A stretch of 64,000 bases of DNA from Verticiella alkaliphila (GTDB taxonomy: Bacteria > Pseudomonadota > Gammaproteobacteria > Burkholderiales > Burkholderiaceae_B): positions 186,001 to 250,000 of the forward strand of contig NZ_JADCNH010000002.1 of NCBI RefSeq assembly GCF_018904615.1. Reading direction: 5' to 3'. Position 1 is the first letter of the stretch; every line of letters begins with the position of its first letter. Below the pieces are notes generated by a model. The model saw only the letters and a list, made by a program, of their open reading frames with translations. It made no database searches and had not been told where the DNA came from. Below are positions 16,484-25,128 of the stretch, in pieces. The position numbers were made by a program, and so were the translations under genes.

Positions 16484-16861
16484 ATGAGACGTCTTGCGCT
16501 GTCCCTGCCGTTGCTGCCTGTCCTCGTTGCGTGCGGTTCCAACGAGATCGTGTCCAGCCTGGCCTCGCCCAGCAGCCAATATCACGTCGAAGTTCGCCGC
16601 TGCCAGCAGAACGGCGCCTGGTTCGGCACGCAGAAGCTACAGGTCTCGGTGTTGCCCCAGGGCGTCTCGGAGCCGTGTCAGTCGGCCGTCCACGCGCTCG
16701 CGCAGTTCGATGGATTCGCCGACGTTGATGCGCTCCAGCTCGAATGGCTGTCGGACACCGAGCTGCGGGCATGGCAGCCCGGCTTCGATCCCGCTTACGG
16801 TCCCTCGCGCGCGACCTACCAGGCGGGCAAGCCCGTCACGTTGACGTTCCGCCCGAAGTGA
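16484..16861 (+). CDS. Small lipoprotein of unknown function
   Basis: A protein of 125 aa with a lipoprotein signal peptide, MRRLALSLPLLPVLVACGSN (lipobox LVAC, Cys17). The following Gly-Ser does not suggest inner-membrane retention, so outer membrane is likely. The mature part has two further Cys and a predicted beta-sandwich feel, with no known motif. Its 3' end overlaps the convergent LysR remnant by 26 bp. It is divergent from the secreted-protein gene at 15930-16370; both may be envelope proteins under shared conditions, which is inference. Confidence 0.7.
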   Translation: MRRLALSLPLLPVLVACGSNEIVSSLASPSSQYHVEVRRCQQNGAWFGTQKLQVSVLPQGVSEPCQSAVHALAQFDGFADVDALQLEWLSDTELRAWQPGFDPAYGPSRATYQAGKPVTLTFRPK

Positions 16862-17345
16862 GAACGTCGGTTGTGACAGAGCGCGAGTAATCCCGCAGCA
16901 TGCCTTTCAGCCATCGACAGAACGCCACTGCGCTCTGTGTGTGGGCGCTGTGCGGGTTCACATAGGCCACGTAGGTCGCACCTGAGCCGATCGTGTGCTC
17001 ATCGGCCAGCACCAGGGCGCCCGTGGCGATCGCGCTGTGCACGAGCAGGCGCGGCGCCACCAGAAAGCCGGTACCTGCAATCGCCGCCGTGACGGCCAGA
17101 AACAGGTGGTCGTAGGTGGCGATCACCCGGAGTTCGTCTGGCGCCGTCTCTGTGGCCACGGCCCATCGCGCCACCAGGTCCGGGCGTGAGCGCGCAGCCA
17201 CCATCGGCCAGTGCCGCCGTGACCGCGCGTGATGGTTCGCCACCAGCGCGGGCGCGCCCACGCACACGAGTTCCTCCCGCACCAATTCCCAGCTTTCCGT
17301 ACCCGACAGGCTCAGGTCGCGCGTGATCAGCACGTCGAAGTCGTC
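16836..17345 (-). pseudogene. 3' fragment of a LysR-type regulator gene
   Basis: About 170 codons that read as the C-terminal part of a LysR substrate-binding domain (DVLITRDLSLSG, then VCVGAPAL, later IAGTGFLVAPRLLV and ending in SVAFCRWLKGML-like residues). The HTH domain and the first half of the effector domain are missing. The reading frame runs into unrelated sequence at about 17345, where the remnant of an isocitrate lyase-family gene begins on the other strand. A small ORF with an ATG at 17396 exists by chance. The remnant should not bind DNA. It reflects a deletion between two divergent genes. Confidence 0.8.
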
Positions 17346-17354
17346 CGAGGGCTG

Positions 17355-17571
17355 GGAAGCGGACATCGCCGCGCTGCGCAAGGTCGGCGTCGTCATCTAC
17401 GGCAATCACGCGATTCGTGCGGCCGTGGGCGCCATGCGGCACGTGTTTGCCGAGATCCGTCGCACGGGCGGGATCCGCGAAGTCGATGGCACGCTGCCCA
17501 GCGTGAAGGAGATCATCGAGCTTCAGGGCGACAAGGCCATGCGCGCCATCGAGGCGAGCTTCCTGCGGTGA
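17355..17571 (+). pseudogene. 3' fragment of an isocitrate lyase/PEP mutase-family gene
   Basis: About 70 codons matching the C-terminal end of the PEP mutase/isocitrate lyase superfamily (oxaloacetate decarboxylase or methylisocitrate lyase-like): GVVIYGNHAIRAAVGAMRHV, then IRRTGGI and a final IIELQGDKAM helix. The catalytic barrel with the KKCGH-like loop is absent. The preceding codons belong to the LysR remnant on the opposite strand, so no proper start exists. This was presumably the target gene of the divergent LysR regulator before both 5' ends were deleted. Confidence 0.8.
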
Positions 17572-17595
17572 GGTGCGCCGGGGTGGGTAGCGTGC

Positions 17596-18183
17596 TCACC
17601 CCAGCAGCGATTGCCCCACCAGCACCGCGGCACCCACAGCCAGGACCAGGCCGAGTGCCGCGACCAGGCCATCGCGCGCCGTCATCGCCAGGCCGAGCAG
17701 GATGATCGCGCCCATCGGCGCCGTGCTCGCGAAGGGCACGAGCTCCAGCGCCGGCACGGTCAGGCACAGCAGGATGCACACGGCCGCCAGCACGCGGCGG
17801 GAGACGAGCCAATCCAGGCGCGGTCGGATGATGCGGTCCACCCAGCGGGTGGGCTTCTGCATGGCGTCGGCCGCCTTCTTCAGGCTGCTGCCTTTGAGGC
17901 TACGCCGCTCCAGCCACCCGGGCATCCACAGGTGCTTGCGACCCAGGACGATCTGCGCGGCGAAGACGATGATGATGAGGGCAAGGACGGTGGGCAGGCC
18001 GGGAATCGCGCCGATGGGGCTGATCTCGAACACGGCTGGAATGACGAGAAAGGGGCCGGCGCTGCGCTCGCCGAAAGCCTCGCGGATGTCGGCCACGCTT
18101 ACCTGATCCTGATCTTCGCCCACCTCGCGCAATTGCTGGACGATATCGCCCAGGCTCTGGAGGCCGCTGGCTGCAGCATTCAT
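17596..18183 (-). CDS. ExoD-family membrane protein
   Basis: A protein of 195 aa matching the ExoD family, linked to exopolysaccharide synthesis in rhizobia. The N-terminus is a helical cytoplasmic segment with the typical sequence VSVADIREAFGERSAGP, followed by hydrophobic helices (about 45-80, then 130-155 and 165-195). The GxGRG-like basic loop between helices carries RRSLKGSSLKKAADAM. The biochemical role of the family is unknown. It lies 79 bp downstream of the PLD-family gene on the same strand and may be cotranscribed with it, linking both to the cell envelope. Confidence 0.82.
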   Translation of the reverse strand: MNAAASGLQSLGDIVQQLREVGEDQDQVSVADIREAFGERSAGPFLVIPAVFEISPIGAIPGLPTVLALIIIVFAAQIVLGRKHLWMPGWLERRSLKGSSLKKAADAMQKPTRWVDRIIRPRLDWLVSRRVLAAVCILLCLTVPALELVPFASTAPMGAIILLGLAMTARDGLVAALGLVLAVGAAVLVGQSLLG

Positions 18184-18262
18184 GCGTTCGGTTTCCGGTG
18201 ACCAGTGAGAGACTGCGTGCGCTCGCGGTCACGCGCGTTGAAGGGGGGGCAGCATCGGGGAC

Positions 18263-19705
18263 TCACGTCGTCTGCCCTTTGAGAAGCGCGCGCCGCCTGC
18301 GGGTGCGACTCAGGCCGCGCCACACGCCGGCCCGGCCTTCCGGATCGGCCATGGGCGATTGCGCGAGCGCCTCGTCCACGGCATCGAGCGCTCGCGGCTC
18401 GATCCGTGTCAGGCCTTTCGGTTGCCGGCCATTGAGGTGCTCGATCGCGGCGATGAGCGAGCTCTGTTGCGCAAGGGTCTCGTGCAGTACCCCCTCTTTG
18501 ATGGCCAGGTGCTCGGCCACCAGGCGGCCCCGGATGCGGCCGATCTGCGCGCGCTCCGCGTCGTTGCAGGCCTGGACGATCACGTCGCACTCGGTGTCGA
18601 AGCCCATGGAGCGGTTGTTCAGGTTCGCGGAGCCGATCTTGATCACCTCGTCGTCGGCGATCAGGATCTTGGCGTGGACGTAGATGGGCGTACCGGCCTC
18701 GTTGTGCGGGTGCCAGATGCGAAAGCGCCCATGGCGGTCGGCCTCGCGCAGGCGGTGCAGCATGATGGTGCGCGCCGAGTCCATCGTCTTCATCTCCAGC
18801 CAGCCATCGGCATTGCGCGGGCAGATGACGACGATCTCGGGGCCGTCGTCCTCGCGCAGGCGCGCGCACAGCGCATCGACCGCCATGACCGAGGTCAGGT
18901 ACTGGTTTTCGATGTACAGCGTGCGCCGGGCGCCGGCGATGATTTTCAGTGTCTCGCGTTCGATCTCGCGGATCTCGGGGTTGTCGCCGTACAGGGGCTG
19001 GGTGCGCGCCACGCGCACGGCGACGTCGGTGAAATCCGGCGTGAGGCTGTCGGGCCAGGGGGACGGCGTGGGTGGGGGCGCATCAGGGACTTCCCCGGTG
19101 GCGTTGTACCAGCGCTGGCGCGCGAGATTGCCCAGCACGCGGGCCACGGGGCCGCTGGCGCAGGTGGTCGCGTCGTGCCAGGGGGGCAGCGGCTTGCCGC
19201 GCGGGGTGGTGCGCGACGGCTGCTCTTCGCGGTGCTCGCTCGTGTCCCAGCGGCCCATGGTGATGTCGATGCCGCCGCAGAAGGCCAGGGCGTCGTCGAT
19301 GACGAGGATCTTGGAGTGATGTGCCGACAGGGGCGGGTGGGCGTGATCGAGTTTCATGGCCACCCGCTTGCCGAAGAGCCAGCGCACGATGAACACCGGG
19401 GTCTCGCCGCGAGCCATCGAGGCGAAAAGCCCCATGTCCCACTTGAGGATCCGAATGCGCAGGGCCGGATTGCGCCGCGCCAGCCAGGAGAGGAAGGGGC
19501 CGATGCGGTTTGGGCCGGGCAGGGTGGCGCCCTCGGGCTGGAGTTTCATGCGGGCGTCGAAATCCCAGCCGATCAGAAAGACGCTGTGGCGGGCCTGCAG
19601 AAGGGCTTCCTTGACGGCCCGATAGTAGGGCGCAGCGTCGACGACGATGGAGAGCCGGTCGGCGCGGGCCGAGGCAACAGCGGGCGAAGCGGTGAGCGAA
19701 TCCAT
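18263..19705 (-). CDS. Phospholipase D-family protein (cardiolipin synthase-like)
   Basis: A protein of 480 aa with two HKD motifs: HHSKILVIDDALAFCGGIDI (with the His-x-Lys of motif 1) and YVHAKILIADDEVIKIGSAN with NNRSMGFDTE (motif 2). Both are complete, so it should form the phosphohistidine intermediate and act as a phospholipase or transphosphatidylase. It lacks the two N-terminal membrane helices of ClsA, so it is a soluble PLD-type enzyme. The start MDSLTASP is preferred; the upstream in-frame extension is Pro/Gly-rich and unlike protein. The C-terminus is Arg-rich (GLSRTRRRRALL). ExoD follows. The true substrate is unknown. Confidence 0.85.
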   Translation of the reverse strand: MDSLTASPAVASARADRLSIVVDAAPYYRAVKEALLQARHSVFLIGWDFDARMKLQPEGATLPGPNRIGPFLSWLARRNPALRIRILKWDMGLFASMARGETPVFIVRWLFGKRVAMKLDHAHPPLSAHHSKILVIDDALAFCGGIDITMGRWDTSEHREEQPSRTTPRGKPLPPWHDATTCASGPVARVLGNLARQRWYNATGEVPDAPPPTPSPWPDSLTPDFTDVAVRVARTQPLYGDNPEIREIERETLKIIAGARRTLYIENQYLTSVMAVDALCARLREDDGPEIVVICPRNADGWLEMKTMDSARTIMLHRLREADRHGRFRIWHPHNEAGTPIYVHAKILIADDEVIKIGSANLNNRSMGFDTECDVIVQACNDAERAQIGRIRGRLVAEHLAIKEGVLHETLAQQSSLIAAIEHLNGRQPKGLTRIEPRALDAVDEALAQSPMADPEGRAGVWRGLSRTRRRRALLKGQTT

Positions 19706-19950
19706 GCGGAGGCGGAGCCAGGGCGGTGGGCGGCGAAGCGGCCCGGAATCGGGACGAAGGCAAGCCGTGTGCCCAGGTCTCCCACCGGGTGCCCCACCGA
19801 CAGCGCCAGCACCAGCGCACTGCGCTGGGCCGGGGCCTGGTGGCGATTTGCCGCCGTCGGGCACTGCCATCCACCGAAAAGCGCTTCAACGGGGGGCTGC
19901 GTGGCAGTACAGTGGACCTTTCGCCGACATCCCGCTCCGGAGGACTCCGC

Positions 19951-20490
19951 ATGACACCGTGGCACCCTGCTTCTGCTGTCGTCATCGCCGTGGCCGCCGT
20001 CGTGACGCCTGCCCATGCGGCGCTGCCCGTGGGTGCGCCCGCGCCGGACTTCAGCACCCAGGCGGCGCTGGCAGGCGATGTGTTCGAGTTCTCCCTGGCG
20101 AAGGCGCTGGCCCAGGGGCCGGTCGTGCTGTATTTCTATCCAGCCGCCTTCACGGCGGGTTGCACGATCGAAGCCCACAGCTTTGCCGAGGCCGCCGACG
20201 ATTTCCGTGCGCTGGGCGCTACCGTCATCGGCATGTCCAACGACACGATCGACACCCTGAAATCCTTCTCCGTCAGCGCCTGTGGCGGCAAGTTCGCTGT
20301 CGGCTCGGACCCGCGTGGCGAGATCATCCGCGCCTACGATGCCAGCGCCGGCACGCAGCGCAATCACGCCAACCGCATCTCCTACGTGATCTCGCCCGAG
20401 GGGCGGGTGCTCTACGAGTACACCAGCGGTAATCCTCACCAGCACGTGGACAACACGATGCAGGCCGTGCGGGACTGGGCCAAGCGCTAG
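19951..20490 (+). CDS. Exported peroxiredoxin (Bcp/AhpC-TSA type)
   Basis: A protein of 179 aa with a signal peptide (about residues 1-25, ending THAHA-like PAHAA) and a thioredoxin fold. VVLYFYPAAFTAGCTIEAHS places the peroxidatic Cys, and a second Cys in FSVSACGGKF may resolve it. So it should reduce H2O2 or organic peroxides in the periplasm. The ATG at 19951 follows CCGGAGG at 7-8 nt, a strong ribosome site, so the long in-frame upstream extension is rejected. It is divergent from the PLD gene with a 245-bp gap that probably holds promoters for both. Confidence 0.88.
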   Translation: MTPWHPASAVVIAVAAVVTPAHAALPVGAPAPDFSTQAALAGDVFEFSLAKALAQGPVVLYFYPAAFTAGCTIEAHSFAEAADDFRALGATVIGMSNDTIDTLKSFSVSACGGKFAVGSDPRGEIIRAYDASAGTQRNHANRISYVISPEGRVLYEYTSGNPHQHVDNTMQAVRDWAKR

Positions 20491-20617
20491 GCGAGGGCGG
20501 GCTGCGGCCGTTGTCGAGGCGTCACACTGGCCGTCATCGTTACCTTTTTGCCACGCGATCGCCCGTAAAATGGCGCGCCGCTGCCGCGAGGGCAGCCCCG
20601 CGCCTCCCTTTCCCGGC

Positions 20618-21763
20618 ATGTCTGTTGATCTCCTCACCCTCTACAAGCTCATCGTAGGAACGCTTCTCGCCAGCGCCGGCATGACGTGGTGGGAGAGTCG
20701 CGCCAATCCGGGGAGGGCCCGCGTGCTGCGTCTGCTCGCGGCGGGGTTCGCGACGCTGGCGTTGGGCTGCGGCCTGGCGCTCGTGCGCCTGCGCCTGCCC
20801 GGGGTGCCGGGCGTGGTCGGCTCTGCCGTGGCAAATCTTTTCGTCCTGAGCGGATACCTGCTCGTGCTCCACGGGATCGCGGCGTTGAGTCAGCGGCGCT
20901 ATCTCGTCGCCTCTGCTGTCGTGCTGTTGGGCACCGCTGCAGCCTGGGTCTGGGTCGGCGAATCCATGCGCGAGCTGATGTGGACGTACTGGAGTTCCGT
21001 CCCGATCGCCTTCGTGAACGGGCTGACGGCTTGGGAGATGTGGCGCAGCGACGCCATGCGCGCCTCGCGCACGCGCTACATCGTGATTGCGCTGTCGGTC
21101 GCCCACACGCTGGTGTACGCCACGCGCGCCTATGTGCTGCCGTGGCTGACGGTGGTGTACGGTTCCGGCCTGCTCGGGATCGCCAGCAGCATCACGATCT
21201 ACCTCGGCGTGCTCTATTCGATCCTGCTGCCGATGACGCTGCTGCGGATGATCCGCGACGAGGCGCACGGCAAGCTGCTGCATGAAGTCCAGACCGATTA
21301 CCTGACACGGCTGGGCAATCGCAAATGGTTCTTCGAGCAGGGCACGCGCGCCATGAGCGTCGGCCCGGTCTCGGTGCTGGCGTTCGATCTGGATCAGTTC
21401 AAGTCGATCAACGATCGCTATGGTCACCATGGTGGCGACGAAGTCCTGAAATCCTTCGCGCAGGTGTTGCGCGAGGTGGTCGGGCCGGGAACCGTGGTGG
21501 CCCGCATCGGCGGCGAGGAGTTCGCCGCAGTGCTGGTGGGCGACGACGCCTGGCAGGCGCAGACGCTGGCCGAGGAAGTCGGCGGGCGTTTTACGCAGAC
21601 GATGGCCAGCCGCACGGACCACCTGCGCATGCCGGCCACGGTAAGCATCGGTGTCGCGCAATGCGAGCCCAACGCGCCCACGCTCGCCGGGGCCCTGGCC
21701 GCAGCGGACCGGGCGCTCTACCGGGCCAAGTCCCTGGGCGGCAACCGGCTGGAGCTGGCCTAG
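20618..21763 (+). CDS. Membrane diguanylate cyclase (GGDEF)
   Basis: A protein of 381 aa. Residues about 1-210 hold six to seven transmembrane helices, a sensor region without known name. A GGDEF domain follows (about 225-381) with LAFDLDQFKSINDRYGH and the active GGEEF sequence. The inhibitory RxxD site five residues before GGEEF is absent (GPGT there), so product inhibition through that site is unlikely. It should make c-di-GMP, opposing the EAL enzyme at 81-1628. The start MSVDLL is chosen because the earlier in-frame start adds non-membrane residues. It is monocistronic. Confidence 0.9.
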   Translation: MSVDLLTLYKLIVGTLLASAGMTWWESRANPGRARVLRLLAAGFATLALGCGLALVRLRLPGVPGVVGSAVANLFVLSGYLLVLHGIAALSQRRYLVASAVVLLGTAAAWVWVGESMRELMWTYWSSVPIAFVNGLTAWEMWRSDAMRASRTRYIVIALSVAHTLVYATRAYVLPWLTVVYGSGLLGIASSITIYLGVLYSILLPMTLLRMIRDEAHGKLLHEVQTDYLTRLGNRKWFFEQGTRAMSVGPVSVLAFDLDQFKSINDRYGHHGGDEVLKSFAQVLREVVGPGTVVARIGGEEFAAVLVGDDAWQAQTLAEEVGGRFTQTMASRTDHLRMPATVSIGVAQCEPNAPTLAGALAAADRALYRAKSLGGNRLELA

Positions 21764-21848
21764 CCTCGCAGGCGCAGCGGCCTTCTGGCTCGGTGCCCGG
21801 CGAAGGGAACCGCGCAGGGGCCATGAGAGGCTTGCGCGTCGCCTGCGA

Positions 21849-22874
21849 TCAGCGGATCGGTTCCCAGTACCGCAGTCGATACTCGCGCTCGTAGGCGGGG
21901 CCGACACGGGCGCGATGGGTGTAGTTCGGCAGCGTCATCGAGCGAGGCGGTTGGGCGTCCTGGGTCGCGGCCATCCAGGCCGTGCCGATGCTCTGCATGT
22001 TCACGTGTTCGGCGACGTAACCCGTCAAGTCCAGCCGGTGGAGTGCGCGCTGCGCGGCCGGGGTGCCCTGCCATTGCAGATGCACGGTATAGAGCGCGAT
22101 GCCGGCAAGCTCGATGGGCTCGCCGTTGGCGTCACGTTGATAGTCGCCCGCGTCGTCCAGGATCTGCAGCGAATGCGGCTCGGCGTAGTGATGGGCCAGA
22201 CGCAAGGGAACGCCAGGCAGCGCCTGCTGCACGCGCTGCGCCAGTTGCTCGCCATAGGCATCGACATCGAACCCGCTGTCCGAGGCCACGGCAATCGTGG
22301 GAAACGTCACCTGGAAGTCGTGCTCGTAGGCGGGGTCTGCGTCCGGCGTGTCGAGCTCGCGGATCAGCGTGTCGGGCTGGGCGCGCACGGCTGCCAGCGT
22401 CCGCAGGAAGGGCTCGCGGGGGAGCAAACGCTCCTCCAGGCGCAGCGGGCGTCCCGTGTCGAGCAGCGCCGGCGGGACCTTGATCTGATGCGCATTGGGG
22501 GCACCGCGCCCCGCCACGCGCTCCGGGCCGCGATACACATAGAGGTAGTAATCGCCCCGGCCTTCTCCGGGCAGCCACTCCGTGAGGTGGAAGGTGACGT
22601 CCACCGCATCGCGATACTGCTGGAGGGCCGCCTGATCGTCGATGAGCCAGATGCGGGCATCCCCGCCGCTGGCCGGCTGGGTGCGAACGACGAGGCGATA
22701 CGGCCCTTGGGCCGGATCGAGTGCTGAGAGGACGGTGTCGTCACCGCCCGTGATGGCAGTGACGGCCCGCTCGAACATCGAGCCCACGACGAACCAGAAC
22801 GCCGCCCAGCTCGCAACACCGAGCAGCACCACGATCAGCAGGATGCGCAGCCAGCGCCGTGCGGAGAAAGCCAT
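21849..22874 (-). CDS. Membrane-anchored protein of unknown function
   Basis: A protein of 341 aa that I do not recognise. Residues about 8-30 (LRILLIVVLLGVASWAAFWF) form an N-terminal membrane anchor. The rest is a large, probably periplasmic domain without Cys pairs or known motifs, rich in Tyr and charged residues. It is convergent with the diguanylate cyclase gene (85 bp) and 38 bp upstream of nothing but the Bug gene stop on the same strand, so it could lie in an operon with the genes at 22913-26696. The coding frame is well supported by codon use. Confidence 0.6.
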   Translation of the reverse strand: MAFSARRWLRILLIVVLLGVASWAAFWFVVGSMFERAVTAITGGDDTVLSALDPAQGPYRLVVRTQPASGGDARIWLIDDQAALQQYRDAVDVTFHLTEWLPGEGRGDYYLYVYRGPERVAGRGAPNAHQIKVPPALLDTGRPLRLEERLLPREPFLRTLAAVRAQPDTLIRELDTPDADPAYEHDFQVTFPTIAVASDSGFDVDAYGEQLAQRVQQALPGVPLRLAHHYAEPHSLQILDDAGDYQRDANGEPIELAGIALYTVHLQWQGTPAAQRALHRLDLTGYVAEHVNMQSIGTAWMAATQDAQPPRSMTLPNYTHRARVGPAYEREYRLRYWEPIR

Positions 22875-22912
22875 GCCGAAAGCATAGCCGACGCCTCACG
22901 CGACCGGCGACA

Positions 22913-23893
22913 TCACTGACGCGGCAGGTTCACCTTGTCGGCGAGCTGCTGCGTGGCGAGCATCTCGTCACGCAGTAGCTGCGTGTAGGCTTCGCTCGAC
23001 GCGGGCGTTACCGTCAAGCCCGAGTTCTCCAACTTGCCGCGCACGTCGTCGCGCTGCAGCGCGGCGTCGAGCGCGGCGGCAATGCGGCTCACCACAGCCG
23101 GCGGTGTGCCCGCGGGCACCGACAGGCCACCATATGCCATCACGACGGCATCGGCCACGCCGGCCTCGGCCGTGGTCGGCACCTCGGGAAGCATGCGGTT
23201 GCGCTCGGGCGACAGCACGGCAAGCGGCTTGAGCCGTCCACCCTGTATGTGCGGCAATGCCGGTCCGATGAGCGACAGCGCGAAGCTCACCTGGTCACTG
23301 GCTACGGCATTGGTCGATTCCGAGGCGCCCTTGTAGGGCACGTGGGACGACGTTGTCTGCGTCACGGCCAGCAGGGATTCCGCACCCAGGTGCGAAGGCG
23401 TGCCCACGCCACCCGACGCGTAGAAGAGTTCGCCCGGCTTGGCGCTCAGGCCGGCAACCAGATCGCTCAGCGTCTGGTAGGGCGATGCTCTGTTGACGAG
23501 CACGACGGAATCGGAGCGCGAGATGCCGCCGACATGGACGAAATCCTTCATAACGTCGAAGCCTGGCTGCGCGTAGAGCCGCATGCTCGCGGCCATGGGC
23601 GAGCCGGAGTACAGCCAGGTGTAGCCATCGGGCGCGGCGCGGGCGGCCAGCTGTGCGCCCAGGTTGCCCCCCACGCCACCGCGGTTCTCGACCACGATCG
23701 GCTGGCCGAGCTCGTTGGACATGGCGTCGCTCAGCACGCGTGCGGTGAGGTCAGGACCCGTACCGGCCAGATACGGCACGATCCATTTGATCGCGCGTGT
23801 CGGATAGGGGTCGGCATCGGCCGCCAGGACGGGGGCGAGCGGCAGGGACAGAAGGGCGCAGGCGCCAACGGCGCGGGTCAGTAAGGTCATCAT
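22913..23893 (-). CDS. Bug/TctC-family periplasmic solute receptor
   Basis: A protein of 326 aa with a signal peptide ending near PVLAADAD. YPTRAIKWIVPYLAGTGPD is the Bug signature with the Gly-rich carboxylate loop. Two adjacent ATGs (23893 and 23890) follow a GAGGAGA ribosome site, and either can be the start. It is the last gene of an operon with an acyl-CoA dehydrogenase (26 bp upstream) and a CoA ligase. The ligand is thus likely an organic acid that is imported, activated to a CoA thioester and oxidised. No transporter membrane subunits are adjacent. Confidence 0.9.
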   Translation of the reverse strand: MMTLLTRAVGACALLSLPLAPVLAADADPYPTRAIKWIVPYLAGTGPDLTARVLSDAMSNELGQPIVVENRGGVGGNLGAQLAARAAPDGYTWLYSGSPMAASMRLYAQPGFDVMKDFVHVGGISRSDSVVLVNRASPYQTLSDLVAGLSAKPGELFYASGGVGTPSHLGAESLLAVTQTTSSHVPYKGASESTNAVASDQVSFALSLIGPALPHIQGGRLKPLAVLSPERNRMLPEVPTTAEAGVADAVVMAYGGLSVPAGTPPAVVSRIAAALDAALQRDDVRGKLENSGLTVTPASSEAYTQLLRDEMLATQQLADKVNLPRQ

Positions 23894-23919
23894 TTGTCTC
23901 CTCATTGTTGTCGTCGACG

Positions 23920-25116
23920 TCACGCAGTGATGAGCGTGCGCGCGATGGTGTTGCGTTGGATCTCGCTCGTGCCGGTGAGCACGCGGTACATGCGCAGCAT
24001 GCGGAACAGGAACTCGACGCGGCTGCCCTGGACGATGCCTTCGCCGCCCAGCACCTGCACCGCCTTGTCGGCCACGCGAAATGCGGTCTCCGAGCAGAAG
24101 AGCTTGGCCATGGACGCGCCGTCGGTGGCGTCGTCACCGGCGTCGAGCCCGCGCGCCACGCTCAGCATCAGGGCGCGTGACGCCGCGAGTTCCGTTGCCA
24201 TGTCGGCCAGCATGTGCTGCACCGCCTGGAATTGCGCAATCGGACGACCGAATTGCTGACGCCGGTTCGCATGCGCCAGCGCGTCGCGAAAGGCGACCCG
24301 CGCGTGGCCCAGCATGGCAGGACAATGCAACAGCCGGTTCACCGTGATGCGGCCCAGCGCCATGCGCAGTCCGTCGCCTTCGCCGCCGAGGCGGTTGGCA
24401 ACCGGCACGCGGCAGTCGGTGAGCACGATGTTGCCCGTGCCAGCCTGACCTGCCATGGTCTTGTAGCCGGCTTCGACCGCGAAGCCCGCCGTGCTGCGCT
24501 CGACGAAGAAGGCGCTGACTTCGCGGCGGGCCGGATCGTCGCTCGTGGACGCGATGATGAGCGCCAGATCGCAGAAGGGCGCACCCGAGATGAAGCGCTT
24601 GGCGCCGTTGAGCACGTAATGATCGCCATCGCGCACGGCGCGCGTTTGCACGGCACCGGCGTCCGATCCTGCCTCGGCTTCCGTGATGGCAAAGCAGATG
24701 GCCTGGCGTGCCTCGGCCACGGGCACCACGAAGCGTTCGAGCTGGTTCGCGCTCACCACCTTGGCGAGTGCGCCCACGCGCGGCGGGCCGGAGAGCTCGC
24801 CGAGCACATGCGGCGCGACTGGCGATCCCGTGGCGTAGATGGCTTCCTTGATGAGGACGTGATCCAGCACGCTGAAGCCTGCACCGCCCAGGGACTTGGG
24901 CAGGGTCACGCCGTAGAAGCCCCTGGCACGGGACAACTGCCAGATCTCGTCGAGCACGGCGCGTGGGGCACCAGACTCGTGCGTGATGCCATGGCGGGAC
25001 ACCAGGGCAGCCAGGTCGCCTGCGATGAACGCTTCGACCTCGGTGATGAAGGTGCGCGCGGCCGCGGAGCCGGGAAAGGGTTCGGCGCCGGGGATGCGAT
25101 CGAGCATGGAAGTCAT
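23920..25116 (-). CDS. Acyl-CoA dehydrogenase family protein
   Basis: A flavoenzyme of 398 aa with the usual N-terminal helical, middle beta and C-terminal helical domains. CFAITEAEAGSDAGAVQTRA is the FAD/substrate signature in the middle domain, and RRQQFGRPIAQFQAVQHMLA starts the C-terminal domain. At the usual base position (YEGT in MCAD), this protein reads LTGTSEIQR, with Thr in place of the catalytic Glu. Enzymes of this type often use a Glu elsewhere in the fold, so activity is likely but not certain. It lies 12 bp after the CoA ligase gene. The substrate is unknown. Confidence 0.85.
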   Translation of the reverse strand: MTSMLDRIPGAEPFPGSAAARTFITEVEAFIAGDLAALVSRHGITHESGAPRAVLDEIWQLSRARGFYGVTLPKSLGGAGFSVLDHVLIKEAIYATGSPVAPHVLGELSGPPRVGALAKVVSANQLERFVVPVAEARQAICFAITEAEAGSDAGAVQTRAVRDGDHYVLNGAKRFISGAPFCDLALIIASTSDDPARREVSAFFVERSTAGFAVEAGYKTMAGQAGTGNIVLTDCRVPVANRLGGEGDGLRMALGRITVNRLLHCPAMLGHARVAFRDALAHANRRQQFGRPIAQFQAVQHMLADMATELAASRALMLSVARGLDAGDDATDGASMAKLFCSETAFRVADKAVQVLGGEGIVQGSRVEFLFRMLRMYRVLTGTSEIQRNTIARTLITA

Positions 25117-25128
25117 GGGCGTCTCCGG

